Below, in pieces: positions 38,502 through 48,275 of a stretch of DNA of 64,000 bases (positions are counted from its first letter, which is position 1; the number at the start of each line of letters is the position of its first letter). The notes under the pieces are model-generated. The model was not told the origin of the DNA. It did no database searches and saw only the letters and a program-made list of their open reading frames with translations. Made by a program: the position numbers and the translations under genes. The stretch comes from Deferribacterales bacterium Deferri_01 (GTDB lineage: Bacteria; Chrysiogenota; Deferribacteres; Deferribacterales; Geovibrionaceae), in NCBI GenBank assembly GCA_001603805.1, contig LUZY01000005.1, positions 42,558-106,557 on the forward strand. Direction: 5' to 3'.

Positions 38502-39697
38502 TGCCTACCTTTACATACACCGGAGTCAATAAAAGCGGAAAGAAGGTCAAGGGCGTTCTGGAAGGAGACACGAAAAACTCAGCCGTGGCAAGGCTCATGG
38601 CTGACGGGGTTCTTGTTTCAGAGATACGCTCAGTCCGTGATAAAAAAGGCTTCCTTAGCTCATTTCAGTTTTTCAGCGGTAAAGGCGCTGTGCCGGATAT
38701 TTTTTTCCAGCTCTCTCTTCTTCTTAAAAGCGGCATTGCCTTGGTTCACGCACTTAAAGTTATGTCAGGTTCCTCTGCCAGAGGACGCATGCGCAATGTA
38801 ATTATGGATGTTGCAGGCACAGTGTCCGAGGGTAAAAGATTTTCTGATGCTCTGGCAAAATATCCTGATACTTTTGAAGAAATGTACATAAACCTTATCA
38901 GAACATCGGAAGAGGTCGGTAGACTCCCTGAAGTTCTCATGGATATTGCCCGTTTTGAAGAGGATAAAAAGAAAGTTAAGGGCAAGCTCACCAGTGCGCT
39001 TATGTATCCTATGGCTGTGCTTATAATGGGTATGGGTGTTGTGGGTTTCCTTCTTAGCTATGTTGTTCCTAAGCTTGAGGGTATATTCTCCGCCGCAGGT
39101 TCTGATATTCCCACCAGCACTAAGACTCTTATTGCTATCTCAGGAGTGCTTCAGTCATACGGTGTATTCATTTTTATACTGGTTCTGCTGGGTGCCGTGG
39201 GTGTCAGGTGGTACTACCGTAACAACTATAAATTCAGAATGAAAGTGGATTCAAGGCTTCTTGAAATCCAATTTATAAACCATGTGCTTATATCCCGTTT
39301 TGCTCATGTGGTGGCATTTCAGGTTAGTGAGGGACTTCCGCTCACTGAGGCTCTTGATAATGCTGCAAAAGTTTCATGGAACAGAGCTTTCACGGTCAAG
39401 GTTGATGCCGTTGCCGATAAAGTCCGCTCCGGAGACAGGTTTTCAGACGCTGTAAAAAGAGTGGGCGGGTTCACAGAACTTTTTGAAGCAGCAGCAACCA
39501 CAGGGGAACAGTCAGGAAATGTTGCGGAACTTCTGGAGAGGGTCAGCTCCTTTTTCGGCAAAAAGTCCGAAGAACTGACCTCAAGGTTTGTTTCCATTAT
39601 TGAGCCGCTGTTTATAATGTTCATCGGTATAATAATAGGATTCATAGTTATTTCCATCATGGATCCGCTGTTCTCGCTTAATAACCTCGTCAGATAA
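38501..39697 (+). CDS. gspF: Type II secretion inner-membrane platform protein GspF
   Basis: Polytopic platform protein with two tandem T2SSF domains (about 63-190 and 265-388) and three TM helices (near 165-190, 215-240 and 370-393). FTYTGVNKSGKKVKGVLEGD at the N-terminus and GNVAELLERVSSFF are family hallmarks. Length 398 aa, normal. Last gene of the gspC-F operon. No gspO prepilin peptidase is in the window. Confidence 0.95.
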   Translation: MPTFTYTGVNKSGKKVKGVLEGDTKNSAVARLMADGVLVSEIRSVRDKKGFLSSFQFFSGKGAVPDIFFQLSLLLKSGIALVHALKVMSGSSARGRMRNVIMDVAGTVSEGKRFSDALAKYPDTFEEMYINLIRTSEEVGRLPEVLMDIARFEEDKKKVKGKLTSALMYPMAVLIMGMGVVGFLLSYVVPKLEGIFSAAGSDIPTSTKTLIAISGVLQSYGVFIFILVLLGAVGVRWYYRNNYKFRMKVDSRLLEIQFINHVLISRFAHVVAFQVSEGLPLTEALDNAAKVSWNRAFTVKVDAVADKVRSGDRFSDAVKRVGGFTELFEAAATTGEQSGNVAELLERVSSFFGKKSEELTSRFVSIIEPLFIMFIGIIIGFIVISIMDPLFSLNNLVR

Positions 39698-39826
39698 TTT
39701 TTTACTTTTGCCTTGTTTTGTAGTAAGAACATATTCGTTTGAGTGAAAGTGTGCCCTTCGTGCATATTTTCATACTGATGTCTTGTAAGTGACAAATATT
39801 TTAAATACCGATATAAAAAGGTTTAG

Positions 39827-41629
39827 ATGAAAAAAGAACTTATTCGCAATTTCAGTATTGTAGCGCACATTGACCACGGCAAGTCCACTATTGCCGACCG
39901 TCTCATTGAGTTCACCGGCGGTCTGGACAAAAGAAACATGAAGGAACAGGTTTTGGACAGCATGGACATTGAGCGTGAGCGCGGGATTACGATCAAAGCT
40001 CAGACCGTGCGTCTTTTTTATAAGGCTGATGACGGTAAAACCTACCAGCTTAACCTTATTGACACACCGGGGCACGTTGACTTCACTTACGAGGTTTCCA
40101 GAAGTCTCGCCGCATGTGACGGAGGGCTTCTTGTTGTTGATGCAGCGCAGGGGGTGGAGGCACAGACCATAGCCAATGCCTACATGGCGATAGATCAGGA
40201 TCTGGAGCTTGTCCCTGTTCTCAACAAAATAGATTTGCCCAGTGCCGATCCGGACAGGGTGAAGAAAGAGATTGAAGATATAGTCGGCATAGACGCCAGT
40301 GACGCTGTGCTTGCCAGCGCAAAAGACGGGATCGGAATTAAAGAGATACTTGAAGCAGTTGTCCAGCGTATTCCCATGCCAAAAGGTGAGGAGGATGCTC
40401 CGCTGAAAGCCATGATATTTGACTCATGGTATGACAGCTATCAGGGCGTTGTTGTTCTTTTCAGAGTAATAGACGGAACTGTCAAAGCAGGCGATAAAAT
40501 AAAATTCATGTCCACAAACCAGCAGTATCTCATAGACAAACTTGGGGTATTTACTCCGAAACCCCTTATGGTGAATGAACTTTCTGTGGGCGAGGTCGGT
40601 TTCTTTACAGCCGCTATCAAAGATATAAACGATGTTAATATAGGTGATACTGTCACTCTTTCTTCAAATCCGGCTAAACAGGCTTTTCCGGGGTTTAAAA
40701 CAGTCAAGCCTGTGGTTTTCTGCGGGCTTTACCCTGTGGATTCGGCTGATTTTGAAGATGTCCGTGACGCTCTGGACAAGCTGCGCCTTAATGACAGCTC
40801 AATTTCATATGAAGCGGAAAGTTCTGTGGCGCTGGGCTTCGGATTCCGCTGCGGTTTCCTTGGTCTTCTTCATATGGAGATTATTCAGGAGCGTCTTGAG
40901 CGAGAATTCGATCTTGATCTCGTTACCACTGCGCCGACAGTTGTATTCAAGGTCACCAGAACCAACGGTGAGATGATCGAGGTGGATAACCCCGCCGATC
41001 TGCCGGAGCCTTCGGAGATAGACTTTATAGAAGAGCCTATCATTGCTGCAACTGTAATTCTGCCTGAAGCATATGTGGGCGGAATCATACAGCTTATGGT
41101 GGCTAAAAGAGGTACTCAGAAGAATATGCGCTACCTCACGCAGGGCAGGGTGATACTTGAATATGAACTCCCGCTGGGTGAAGTTGTCATGGATTTTTAT
41201 GACAAACTTAAATCAATCTCAAGGGGATACGCTTCTTTTGACTATGAGTTCGCAGGCTACAGACAGGCAAACCTTGTGAAGCTTGACATCCTTATAAACG
41301 GAGAAGCGGTTGACGCTCTGAGCATCATTGTACATAAAGACCATGCTTTTTATAAGGGACGTGATCTGGTGGAAAAGCTTAAGGAAGTTATCCACAGACA
41401 GATGTTTGATATTGCCATACAGGCTGCCATAGGGAATAAAATTCTTTCCCGTTCGACTGTTAAGGCTTTCAGGAAAAACGTTATCGCCAAATGCTACGGC
41501 GGTGATATAACACGTAAACGCAAACTTCTGGAAAAGCAGAAGGCGGGCAAAAAACGCATGAAGCAGGTTGGCAATGTGGAGATTCCGCAGGAGGCTTTCC
41601 TTGCTGTGCTTAGGATAGGACAGGAATAG
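39827..41629 (+). CDS. lepA: Elongation factor 4 (LepA)
   Basis: Ribosomal GTPase related to EF-G. The N-terminus has the G1 AHIDHGKST, the G3 DTPGHVDF and the G4 NKID motifs, and the unique C-terminal domain ends in [20 protein letters not shown]. Length 600 aa, the standard size. It heads the lepA-lepB-pyrH-frr-uppS run and is followed 2 nt later by lepB, the classic arrangement. Confidence 0.98.
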   Translation: MKKELIRNFSIVAHIDHGKSTIADRLIEFTGGLDKRNMKEQVLDSMDIERERGITIKAQTVRLFYKADDGKTYQLNLIDTPGHVDFTYEVSRSLAACDGGLLVVDAAQGVEAQTIANAYMAIDQDLELVPVLNKIDLPSADPDRVKKEIEDIVGIDASDAVLASAKDGIGIKEILEAVVQRIPMPKGEEDAPLKAMIFDSWYDSYQGVVVLFRVIDGTVKAGDKIKFMSTNQQYLIDKLGVFTPKPLMVNELSVGEVGFFTAAIKDINDVNIGDTVTLSSNPAKQAFPGFKTVKPVVFCGLYPVDSADFEDVRDALDKLRLNDSSISYEAESSVALGFGFRCGFLGLLHMEIIQERLEREFDLDLVTTAPTVVFKVTRTNGEMIEVDNPADLPEPSEIDFIEEPIIAATVILPEAYVGGIIQLMVAKRGTQKNMRYLTQGRVILEYELPLGEVVMDFYDKLKSISRGYASFDYEFAGYRQANLVKLDILINGEAVDALSIIVHKDHAFYKGRDLVEKLKEVIHRQMFDIAIQAAIGNKILSRSTVKAFRKNVIAKCYGGDITRKRKLLEKQKAGKKRMKQVGNVEIPQEAFLAVLRIGQE

Positions 41630-41631
41630 AA

Positions 41632-42306
41632 ATGGCAGAAAATGAAGATATAAAAAACTTGCAGGCAGACGCAGAAGATACCAAACCCAAGAAAAAGAAA
41701 GACGGTTTTTTTGACTCTCTGGTGGTTGCAGTTGTTATAGCGTTGTTCATAAAAACTTTTCTTATACAGACATATACGATTCCTTCCGGCTCAATGCTGG
41801 ACACGCTCCTCATAGGGGACTATATAATTGTCAACAGGCTCGCCTATAAATTCGGCGACCCTGAAAGGGGCGATGTTATGGTTTTTGAATACCCCCTTGA
41901 GCCTGCAAAAAGCTTTATCAAAAGAGTTATCGGTACTCCGGGTGATAAGATTGCAATCAGGGACAAGCAGGTTTTCATAAACGGTGAGCCTTATCAGGAA
42001 GACTACAAGCAGATAAAGGACGATGCTTATTTCCCCTCAGAACTCACCAGCAGGGATAATGTTGAGGAATTTACCGTTCCCGAGGGTCAGTATTTTATGA
42101 TGGGGGATAACAGGGATGCCAGTTACGATGGGCGCTTCTGGGGATTTATCTCAAAAGATATGATTAAGGGGAAAGCACTCCTTATTTACTGGTCACTTGA
42201 AACTCCGGAGTATGATTCTCCGTGGTCTAAAATGCCTCTTAAAGCACTCAGATTCCTTAATCCGAAGTACGATCGCTTCGATCGGGTCTTTAAACTCATT
42301 CATTGA
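41632..42306 (+). CDS. lepB: Signal peptidase I
   Basis: Inner-membrane protease that removes Sec and Tat signal peptides. The catalytic Ser54 is in PSGSM and the Lys97 base in SFIKRVIGTPGD; the C-terminal GDNRDASYDGRFWG block is present. One TM helix at about residues 27-47. Length 224 aa. A small terminator-like hairpin follows it. Confidence 0.96.
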   Translation: MAENEDIKNLQADAEDTKPKKKKDGFFDSLVVAVVIALFIKTFLIQTYTIPSGSMLDTLLIGDYIIVNRLAYKFGDPERGDVMVFEYPLEPAKSFIKRVIGTPGDKIAIRDKQVFINGEPYQEDYKQIKDDAYFPSELTSRDNVEEFTVPEGQYFMMGDNRDASYDGRFWGFISKDMIKGKALLIYWSLETPEYDSPWSKMPLKALRFLNPKYDRFDRVFKLIH

Positions 42307-42342
42307 ATTTGAGTATGTTTCATGCAATAATCATTAGGATGG

Positions 42343-42366
42343 AAAGCTCCCGCATTCGGAGCTTTT
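42343..42366 (+). terminator. Terminator-like hairpin after lepB
   Basis: AAAGCTCC pairs with GGAGCTTT around CGCATTC, followed by only four T residues. It may attenuate read-through from lepB into the next gene. Confidence 0.5.
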
Positions 42367-42395
42367 CGCCGGAATAAGCATGAGGCGGTGAAGGT

Positions 42396-42719
42396 ATGGG
42401 AACTTTTATAAAGGTGATTATTTTTATCATCGTGCTTTATCTGGGTGCAACGGCAGCTTTGCCGTGGATTAAGTACAAGATGTTTGAAAATGCGTTTAAA
42501 AACGCACTGAACACTTCCGAGCTTGAGAACATTCCTGTCAACATCGTAAGAGCAGCAGAAGACACCGGTGTTCCGATTAGAGAAGACGATGTTGTTATTG
42601 AAGAATACGTGGACAAACTTAAATACTCCGTGACCTATGACGCAGTAGCGGAACTTCCATTTAAAACACTTAAATTTACATATACTGTTGAAGGCTATAA
42701 AAATATCGAGGCTGAATAA
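42396..42719 (+). CDS. Small membrane protein, DUF4845-like position and layout
   Basis: A 107-aa protein with one N-terminal TM helix ([20 protein letters not shown]) and a small alpha/beta domain ending in a two-strand motif ([27 protein letters not shown]). Its position after lepB and its architecture resemble the DUF4845 protein that follows lepB in many Proteobacteria, but similarity is weak by eye and the function is unknown. It ends at the base where pyrH starts. Confidence 0.75.
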   Translation: MGTFIKVIIFIIVLYLGATAALPWIKYKMFENAFKNALNTSELENIPVNIVRAAEDTGVPIREDDVVIEEYVDKLKYSVTYDAVAELPFKTLKFTYTVEGYKNIEAE

Positions 42720-43441
42720 TGGAGCTTAAGTACAAACGAATACTGCTCAAACTGAGCGGTGAAGCACTCATGGGCGAGGGCGAATACGGCATAGACGTTG
42801 ATACTGTCAACTTTATCGCCGGTGAAATAAAAGAGGTTCAGGAACTTGGCGTTAAGATCGGCATTGTTGTCGGCGGCGGAAATATCTTCAGAGGGGTTTC
42901 TGATGCCTCCAAATCCATGGACAGAGTTACAGCAGACTACATGGGGATGCTTGCCACTGTTATAAACGCTCTTGCTCTTCAGGACGCTCTTGAGAACGCT
43001 GGCTGTGCAACCCGTGTTCAGACATCAATCGAAATGAGGCAGATAGCCGAACCATTCATCCGGCGCAGAGCCATGCGCCATCTTGAAAAAGAAAGAGTGG
43101 TGATTTTTGCTGCCGGAACAGGTAACCCTTATTTTACTACAGATACAGCGGCGACTCTCCGTTCGTCGGAAATAAATGCAGAAGTTGTGCTTAAGGCAAC
43201 AAAGGTAGACGGAATATACGACAGTGACCCTAAAAAGAACTCATGCGCAGTTAAATACGACAGCATAAGCTATCTTAAGGTTCTTAATGAAGGGCTTAAG
43301 GTTATGGATTCCACCGCTATTTCAATGTGCATGGACAACGCTATGCCGATAATAGTTTTTGATATATACGGTAAAGGAAATATGAAAAAAATAATTACAG
43401 GCGAAAAAATAGGAACAATCGTGGAGGTCGATAATGCTTAA
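42719..43441 (+). CDS. pyrH: UMP kinase
   Basis: Amino-acid-kinase-family enzyme that phosphorylates UMP, allosterically regulated by UTP and [42 protein letters not shown] and the [10 protein letters not shown] segment are canonical. Length 240 aa. It overlaps frr by 8 nt. The usual rpsB-tsf neighbours upstream are replaced by lepA-lepB. Confidence 0.97.
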   Translation: MELKYKRILLKLSGEALMGEGEYGIDVDTVNFIAGEIKEVQELGVKIGIVVGGGNIFRGVSDASKSMDRVTADYMGMLATVINALALQDALENAGCATRVQTSIEMRQIAEPFIRRRAMRHLEKERVVIFAAGTGNPYFTTDTAATLRSSEINAEVVLKATKVDGIYDSDPKKNSCAVKYDSISYLKVLNEGLKVMDSTAISMCMDNAMPIIVFDIYGKGNMKKIITGEKIGTIVEVDNA

Positions 43442-43991
43442 CACAGTGATCAACGAGGCATCATCAAAAATGGAGAAAGCCCTCAGCCATCTTAAAGATG
43501 AATTTAAGGCGGTGAGAACAGGCAGAGCCTCCATTTCCGTTTTTGACAACGTAAAGGTTGATTATTACGGCGCACCCACGCCTCTCAGCGGCGTTGCCAC
43601 TCTCAGCGCTCCTGAACCCAGGCTTATCGTTATCCAGCCATGGGACACCAGCCTGATTCCTGCTATAGAAAAAGCCATCATGTCCAGCAACCTCGGCTAT
43701 AACCCTCAAAATGACGGGAAGGTCGTTCGCATACCCATTCCGCAGCTTACCGAAGAACGCAGGAAAGAATTTGTGAAAATGGTTAAAAAAATGGGCGAGG
43801 ATTCAAAAGTTGCTGTCCGTAATATACGCCGTGACGCGAATGATGAGCTGAAAAAGCTTGAGAAGGATAAAGAAATTTCCGAAGACGACTGCAAAAAAGG
43901 GCAGGATAAGGTTCAGGAAGTGACAAACGACTTTGTTAAAAAGATCGACGCAGCCATTGAGCATAAAGAAAAAGAAATAATGGAGATCTAA
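43434..43991 (+). CDS. frr: Ribosome recycling factor
   Basis: Splits post-termination ribosomes with [22 protein letters not shown] and [13 protein letters not shown] [14 protein letters not shown] identify it, with a three-helix bundle pattern throughout. Length 185 aa. It sits between pyrH and uppS, with an 8-nt overlap upstream and a TAATG junction downstream. Confidence 0.98.
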   Translation: MLNTVINEASSKMEKALSHLKDEFKAVRTGRASISVFDNVKVDYYGAPTPLSGVATLSAPEPRLIVIQPWDTSLIPAIEKAIMSSNLGYNPQNDGKVVRIPIPQLTEERRKEFVKMVKKMGEDSKVAVRNIRRDANDELKKLEKDKEISEDDCKKGQDKVQEVTNDFVKKIDAAIEHKEKEIMEI

Positions 43992-44716
43992 TGCCCGACA
44001 TACTGCCCGTTCATCTGGCGATAATCATGGACGGTAACGGCAGATGGGCAAAACAGCGGAAAATGCCCCGGATAATGGGGCACAAAAAAGGCGTGGACGT
44101 GGTCAACAAGGTTGTGCGCCATGCCTCCGCATTGGGTATAAGATACCTCTCCCTGTTTGCCTTCAGCATGGAAAACTGGAAACGTCCCGGTGATGAAGTC
44201 AGTTTTCTCATGCGCCTTCTTGATGAATATATCGAAAAGGAACTTAAAACTATCCTTCGGGAGAATATCCGTTTTACTGTGACCGGTCAGACTGATCTTA
44301 TCCCCGAAAGCACAAGGAAAAAGCTCCTTGATGCCGTGGAGAGATCTGCCGGAAATACCGGCATGGTTCTTAATCTCGCTTTGAGTTACGGCGGGCGTGC
44401 GGAGATCGTTCTTGCTGCTAAAAAGATAGCCGAGCTTGTTGCATCCGGTTCTTTAAAGCCGGAAGATGTAACTGAAGAAAACTTCTTTTCGTGTATGTTT
44501 CACCCTGAAATACCCGATGTTGACCTCCTGATCCGCACCAGCGGAGAACTTCGTATAAGCAATTTCATGCTCTGGCGCATAGCCTACAGCGAGCTTTTCT
44601 TCACAGGAAAACTTTGGCCGGATATCACCGAGCAGGATATAGACGAAGCCATCAGCGACTTCGCCGGGCGCAACCGCCGTTTCGGCATGACCGACGAACA
44701 GGTTGGTGATATATAG
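43991..44716 (+). CDS. uppS: Undecaprenyl pyrophosphate synthase
   Basis: Cis-prenyltransferase making the C55 lipid carrier precursor for cell-wall glycans. The catalytic Asp is in IIMDGNGRWAKQR, with SMENWKRP, and the IRTSGELRISNFMLWR block. Length 241 aa. The last four codons and stop (ggtgatatatag) are part of the first unit of the downstream 118-bp tandem repeat. In most genomes cdsA follows directly; here about 380 bp of repeats separate them. Confidence 0.97.
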   Translation: MPDILPVHLAIIMDGNGRWAKQRKMPRIMGHKKGVDVVNKVVRHASALGIRYLSLFAFSMENWKRPGDEVSFLMRLLDEYIEKELKTILRENIRFTVTGQTDLIPESTRKKLLDAVERSAGNTGMVLNLALSYGGRAEIVLAAKKIAELVASGSLKPEDVTEENFFSCMFHPEIPDVDLLIRTSGELRISNFMLWRIAYSELFFTGKLWPDITEQDIDEAISDFAGRNRRFGMTDEQVGDI

Positions 44717-45059
44717 TAGTTACAGTTCCAAGGATGGAACTGCGCCGTGCGTAGCGAAGCCCTGCTTTGCAGGGTGCGAGCGTGTACGTTAATCCGACAG
44801 GATGTACGGATTAACGTTATCAAGTGATATATAGTAGTTACAGTTCCAAGGATGGAACTGCGCCGTGCGTAGCGAAGCCCTGCTTTGCAGGGTGCGAGCG
44901 TGTACGTTAATCCGACAGGATGTACGGATTAACGTTATCAAGTGATATATAGCAGTTACAGTTCCAAGGATGGAACTGCGCCGTGCGTAGCGAAGCCCTG
45001 CTTTGCAGGGTGCGAGCGTGTACGTTAATCCGACAGGATGTTCGGATTAACGTTATCAA
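44706..45059 (+). repeat. Three tandem 118-bp units with three-hairpin elements, D1-D3 (uppS-cdsA)
   Basis: Units 44706-44823, 44824-44941 and 44942-45059 are near-identical and exactly 118 bp each. Each starts with GTGATATATAG, which in the first unit is the end of uppS. Hairpin 1 is CAGTTCCA/TGGAACTG with loop AGGA (44723-44742 in D1). Linker 1 is CGCCGTGCGTAGCGAA. Hairpin 2 is GCCCTGC/GCAGGGT with loop TTT (44759-44775). Linker 2 is GCGAGCGTGT. Hairpin 3 is a perfect 11-bp stem ACGTTAATCCG/CGGATTAACGT (44786-44817) around ACAGGATGTA. D3 has only two or so changes, one in the last base of the loop. Confidence 0.92.
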
Positions 45060-45096
45060 GTAAAGAGCATTTTATTTTTAAACAAGGCAGGTATAA

Positions 45097-45891
45097 GTGA
45101 GTAACAGGCTTACAAGAATTCTGACGGCAATTGCCGTTATGCCCCCAGTGATAGCAGGCATAATATGGCTTAATGATATAATGTTTTTTATTGTTCTCCT
45201 CATACTTATACTAGGCGGAACATGGGAGTTTTACAGATTTGTCTCTGCGGACGGGAAACCGCTTCTCGCCTTTCCTGTAATGGCGGGCGCTGTGCTTATT
45301 CCCACAGGTTTTTTTCTCGGAGGAACCTCCGGAGCGCTCTTCGGACTTTATGTGTCTGCCGCGATGGTGTTTGTGATCAAGCTTTTCGGCAAAGCACCCC
45401 TCGATGACACATACGAACACCTTTCCGTTTCAATGATCTCGATAATGTATTATCCGTTTTTTATGTCTTTCTTTATCCCTCTTCGGGAAATAGATTTTCA
45501 CTGGCTTTTTTATCTCTGCGCTATTATCTGGTTCAGCGATTCTTTCGCTTATTTCATCGGCGTGATGTTCGGAAAGCGAAAAATGTATGAACTTATCAGC
45601 CCGAAGAAAAGCATGGAAGGCCTCGCAGGAGGTTTCCTCGGAGGCATAGCCGGAGCATTTATTTATACCTATTTTTTCATGGAAATCCCCTTTCATCATG
45701 TACTTATTTCATCCATTCTCCTTACCGGAGCCGGTGTTGTAGGTGATCTTGTTGAGTCAATGTTTAAGCGCAAAAGCGGCATAAAAGACAGCGGCACTGT
45801 TTTTCCCGGCCACGGTGGTGTGCTGGACAGAACCGACTCCATAGCATTTGCCGCTCCGATATTATATTTTTACGTGACCATGGCGGTGTAA
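45097..45891 (+). CDS. cdsA: Phosphatidate cytidylyltransferase
   Basis: Polytopic membrane enzyme making CDP-diacylglycerol, the common phospholipid precursor. The family signature spans SMFKRKSGIKDSG and FPGHGGVLDRTDS near the C-terminus; about seven hydrophobic helices precede it. The GTG start at 45097 has AAGGCAGG upstream. Length 264 aa. It is followed 1 nt later by dxr. The separating repeats suggest it may have its own promoter. Confidence 0.95.
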   Translation: MSNRLTRILTAIAVMPPVIAGIIWLNDIMFFIVLLILILGGTWEFYRFVSADGKPLLAFPVMAGAVLIPTGFFLGGTSGALFGLYVSAAMVFVIKLFGKAPLDDTYEHLSVSMISIMYYPFFMSFFIPLREIDFHWLFYLCAIIWFSDSFAYFIGVMFGKRKMYELISPKKSMEGLAGGFLGGIAGAFIYTYFFMEIPFHHVLISSILLTGAGVVGDLVESMFKRKSGIKDSGTVFPGHGGVLDRTDSIAFAAPILYFYVTMAV

Positions 45892-45892
45892 G

Positions 45893-46996
45893 GTGAAGAA
45901 GATTGCCGTAATAGGTTCAACAGGGTCTGTAGGCAGACAGACTCTTGATGTAATCCGGCGCAACAGGGAGCTTTTTGATGTGGTTCTCCTCTCGGCGAAC
46001 TCCAACAGTGAGCTTCTTGAGGAGCAGTGCGCAGAGTTTGGCGTTGAGAGGTCATGCCTCTCCAGAGGCAAGAACGGATGCCTTGTCTCCATGCTTAAAG
46101 ATACAGATGCAGATCTTGTCCTTGTGGCTGCTGTGGGTGCGGCGGGGATACTGCCTGCGTATGAAACAGTAAAGAAAGGCACGGACATAGCCCTTGCAAA
46201 TAAGGAATCCATAGTTGCTGCCGGTCGGCTCATTCTGGATGAAGCCAAAAAAAGCGGCGCACGGGTTATTCCTGTGGATAGTGAACATTCTGCGATTTAT
46301 CAGTGCTTGATGGGGCAGAAGAAGGAACATGTTGCGAAGATTGTTCTCACTGCTTCCGGCGGGGCTTTCCGTAAAACCCCTAACGACGCCCTTGAATTTA
46401 TGGGCGTTCAGGAGGCTCTGAAGCATCCTAACTGGAGCATGGGCAGCAAGATCACCGTAGATTCAGCCACTATGATGAATAAAGGGCTTGAGCTTATTGA
46501 GGCACGCTATCTGTTTGATGTAACGCCGGACAGGCTTGATGTGGTAATACATCCGCAGAGTATAGTACACTCCGCAGTATGCTACACTGACGGCAGCATG
46601 CTGGCGCAGATGGGCTATCCTGATATGAGGACTCCCATATCATTTGCCCTTGGTTTGCCGGACAGGATAAACAGCGGAGTAAAACAGCTTGATTTAAGCG
46701 AAATTTCACGTCTGGATTTTTTTAAGCCGGATCTGGATAAATACGGATGTCTGCGGATCGCTTTTCAGGTATTGAAAAAGGATATGAACGGTCCTATGAT
46801 TGTAATGAATGCAGCAAATGAAATTGCTGTTGAACATTTTCTTCGTAAATCAATCAGTTTCATAGATATTGCTCCGGTGATAGAAAATGTGCTGGACGCA
46901 TTCGGTGAATGCAAAGCCGAAGGGATAGACGAAATACTCGATCTGGATAGGGCAGCCAGACTCAAGTGCAGTGATTTAATATTTGCCCGGAGATAA
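45893..46996 (+). CDS. dxr: 1-deoxy-D-xylulose-5-phosphate reductoisomerase
   Basis: NADPH and metal-dependent enzyme making MEP from DXP, the first committed isoprenoid step. VIGSTGSVGRQTLDVI is the NADPH loop; NKESIVAAG, VDSEHSAIYQCL, the TASGGAFR segment and NWSMGSKITVDSATMMNKGLE are canonical. The GTG start at 45893 lies just after cdsA. Length 367 aa. The same pathway's ispE is at 11058. Confidence 0.97.
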   Translation: MKKIAVIGSTGSVGRQTLDVIRRNRELFDVVLLSANSNSELLEEQCAEFGVERSCLSRGKNGCLVSMLKDTDADLVLVAAVGAAGILPAYETVKKGTDIALANKESIVAAGRLILDEAKKSGARVIPVDSEHSAIYQCLMGQKKEHVAKIVLTASGGAFRKTPNDALEFMGVQEALKHPNWSMGSKITVDSATMMNKGLELIEARYLFDVTPDRLDVVIHPQSIVHSAVCYTDGSMLAQMGYPDMRTPISFALGLPDRINSGVKQLDLSEISRLDFFKPDLDKYGCLRIAFQVLKKDMNGPMIVMNAANEIAVEHFLRKSISFIDIAPVIENVLDAFGECKAEGIDEILDLDRAARLKCSDLIFARR

Positions 46997-47003
46997 TTAC
47001 GAA

Positions 47004-48074
47004 ATGATTCAGGCGATAATACTTTTGGGACTGCTCATTTTTTTTCATGAGCTTGGTCACTTTCTGGTAGCAAAATACTTTAAGGTATATGTGGAGAAGT
47101 TTTCAATAGGCTTCGGTCCGAAACTGTTTTCATGGAAAAGGGGCGAAACCGAATACATGCTCTCTGCCATTCCTCTGGGTGGATACGTGAAGATGTACGG
47201 CGACGGGGCGGACTATAACCCCGAAGGGGATACTGAAAGCACACCCGATATGAAGGCAAGGGCTTTCAATAACAAGCCTCTTTATGCACGGTCACTAATT
47301 GTTTTTGCGGGTCCGTTCGCTAACTTCTTGCTGGCGGCTTTGGTTTATGCGGTAATATTTATGGCCGGTGTGCCCCGCTCCACTGCTGTCATCGGCGAAC
47401 TCATGCCTGATATGCCCGCTGCTGAGGCAGGGCTGCTGGAAGGGGATAAGGTAGTTTCTGTAGACGGAAATCCTGTTACCTTCTGGGATGAAATGAGTTC
47501 GTATGTAATTGAACGCCCCGGAAGAGAAATTGTTTTTGATATAGACAGAAGCGGCAGCCGCATGGAGATTGTTGTTACTCCTAGAGAAAGTGTTCAGAAA
47601 AACGTATTCGGTGAGGATATAAAAGTCGGGCTGGTCGGTGTTAAGGTTTCTGATCAGTATATAAGGGTTAACTACGGCTTCTTTCCTTCTCTGAAAATGG
47701 GCGTGGAAAAGACTGCCGAAGTCACCGGACTTATAATCACAGGTGTGGTTAAAATATTCCAGAAGTCTGTTCCTGCTGATTCCATAGGCGGACCTATTAT
47801 GATTCTTCAGATGGCAAAAAGCTCCGCAGATGAAGGAATAATAATGCTCCTGGGGCTTATGGCTGCCATAAGCGTGAACCTTGCCATACTGAACCTGCTG
47901 CCCATACCTGTTCTGGACGGCGGTCACCTTCTTTTCTACGCAGTGGAGGCTATAACAAGAAGACCTGTAAGCATAAGGATCCGTGAATATGCCAACATGG
48001 CGGGAATGATGCTTATTTTCGGACTGATGTTTTTCGCTTTTTACAATGACATAGTCCGCATAATTAAAAACTGA
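47004..48074 (+). CDS. rseP: RseP-family site-2 zinc metalloprotease
   Basis: Intramembrane protease of regulated proteolysis. The zinc site HELGH is at residues 15-19, a PDZ domain lies in the middle (AAEAGLLEGDKVVSVDG), and NLLPIPVLDGGH supplies the third ligand. Four TM helices. Length about 356 aa with the ATG at 47004; a TTG at 46983 would overlap dxr and is less likely. Only one PDZ is evident, against two in Escherichia coli RseP. It ends the uppS-cdsA-dxr-rseP block. Confidence 0.94.
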   Translation: MIQAIILLGLLIFFHELGHFLVAKYFKVYVEKFSIGFGPKLFSWKRGETEYMLSAIPLGGYVKMYGDGADYNPEGDTESTPDMKARAFNNKPLYARSLIVFAGPFANFLLAALVYAVIFMAGVPRSTAVIGELMPDMPAAEAGLLEGDKVVSVDGNPVTFWDEMSSYVIERPGREIVFDIDRSGSRMEIVVTPRESVQKNVFGEDIKVGLVGVKVSDQYIRVNYGFFPSLKMGVEKTAEVTGLIITGVVKIFQKSVPADSIGGPIMILQMAKSSADEGIIMLLGLMAAISVNLAILNLLPIPVLDGGHLLFYAVEAITRRPVSIRIREYANMAGMMLIFGLMFFAFYNDIVRIIKN

Positions 48075-48110
48075 TATGTAAATCAGCCCTTCAGGGCTTA
48101 ATCAATAGAG

Positions 48111-48134
48111 GCGGGCTTTTATGCCCGCTTTTTT
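48111..48134 (+). terminator. Rho-independent terminator after rseP
   Basis: GCGGGC (48111-48116) pairs with GCCCGC (48123-48128), followed by six T residues. It closes the lepA-to-rseP gene run. Confidence 0.85.
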
Positions 48135-48191
48135 ATTTCCTTTAAAGTCAATAACTTAAGACAATAATTCATCTTTATTTAATTTTTTTTC

Positions 48192-48219
48192 TAAAGGTTT
48201 TATCGGTTCTGTACGATTC
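48192..48219 (+). promoter_or_regulatory. Possible sigma-28 promoter of the long flagellin gene
   Basis: TAAA at 48192-48195 is followed after 16 nt by TACGATTC, sharing the CGAT core of the FliA -10 element GCCGATAA. Position, about 60 nt before the start codon, fits a flagellin promoter, but the match is partial. Confidence 0.4.
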
Positions 48220-48275
48220 TGAATATGCGCAAGGAAGCGCGAGATGCCTCTATTGAAAGAATCAAGGAGGATGAC

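Noticed and set aside
44706..45059. CRISPR array
   Set aside because: The units are 101-150 bp of continuous near-identical sequence with internal hairpins. There are no unique spacers between short repeats, and no cas genes nearby.
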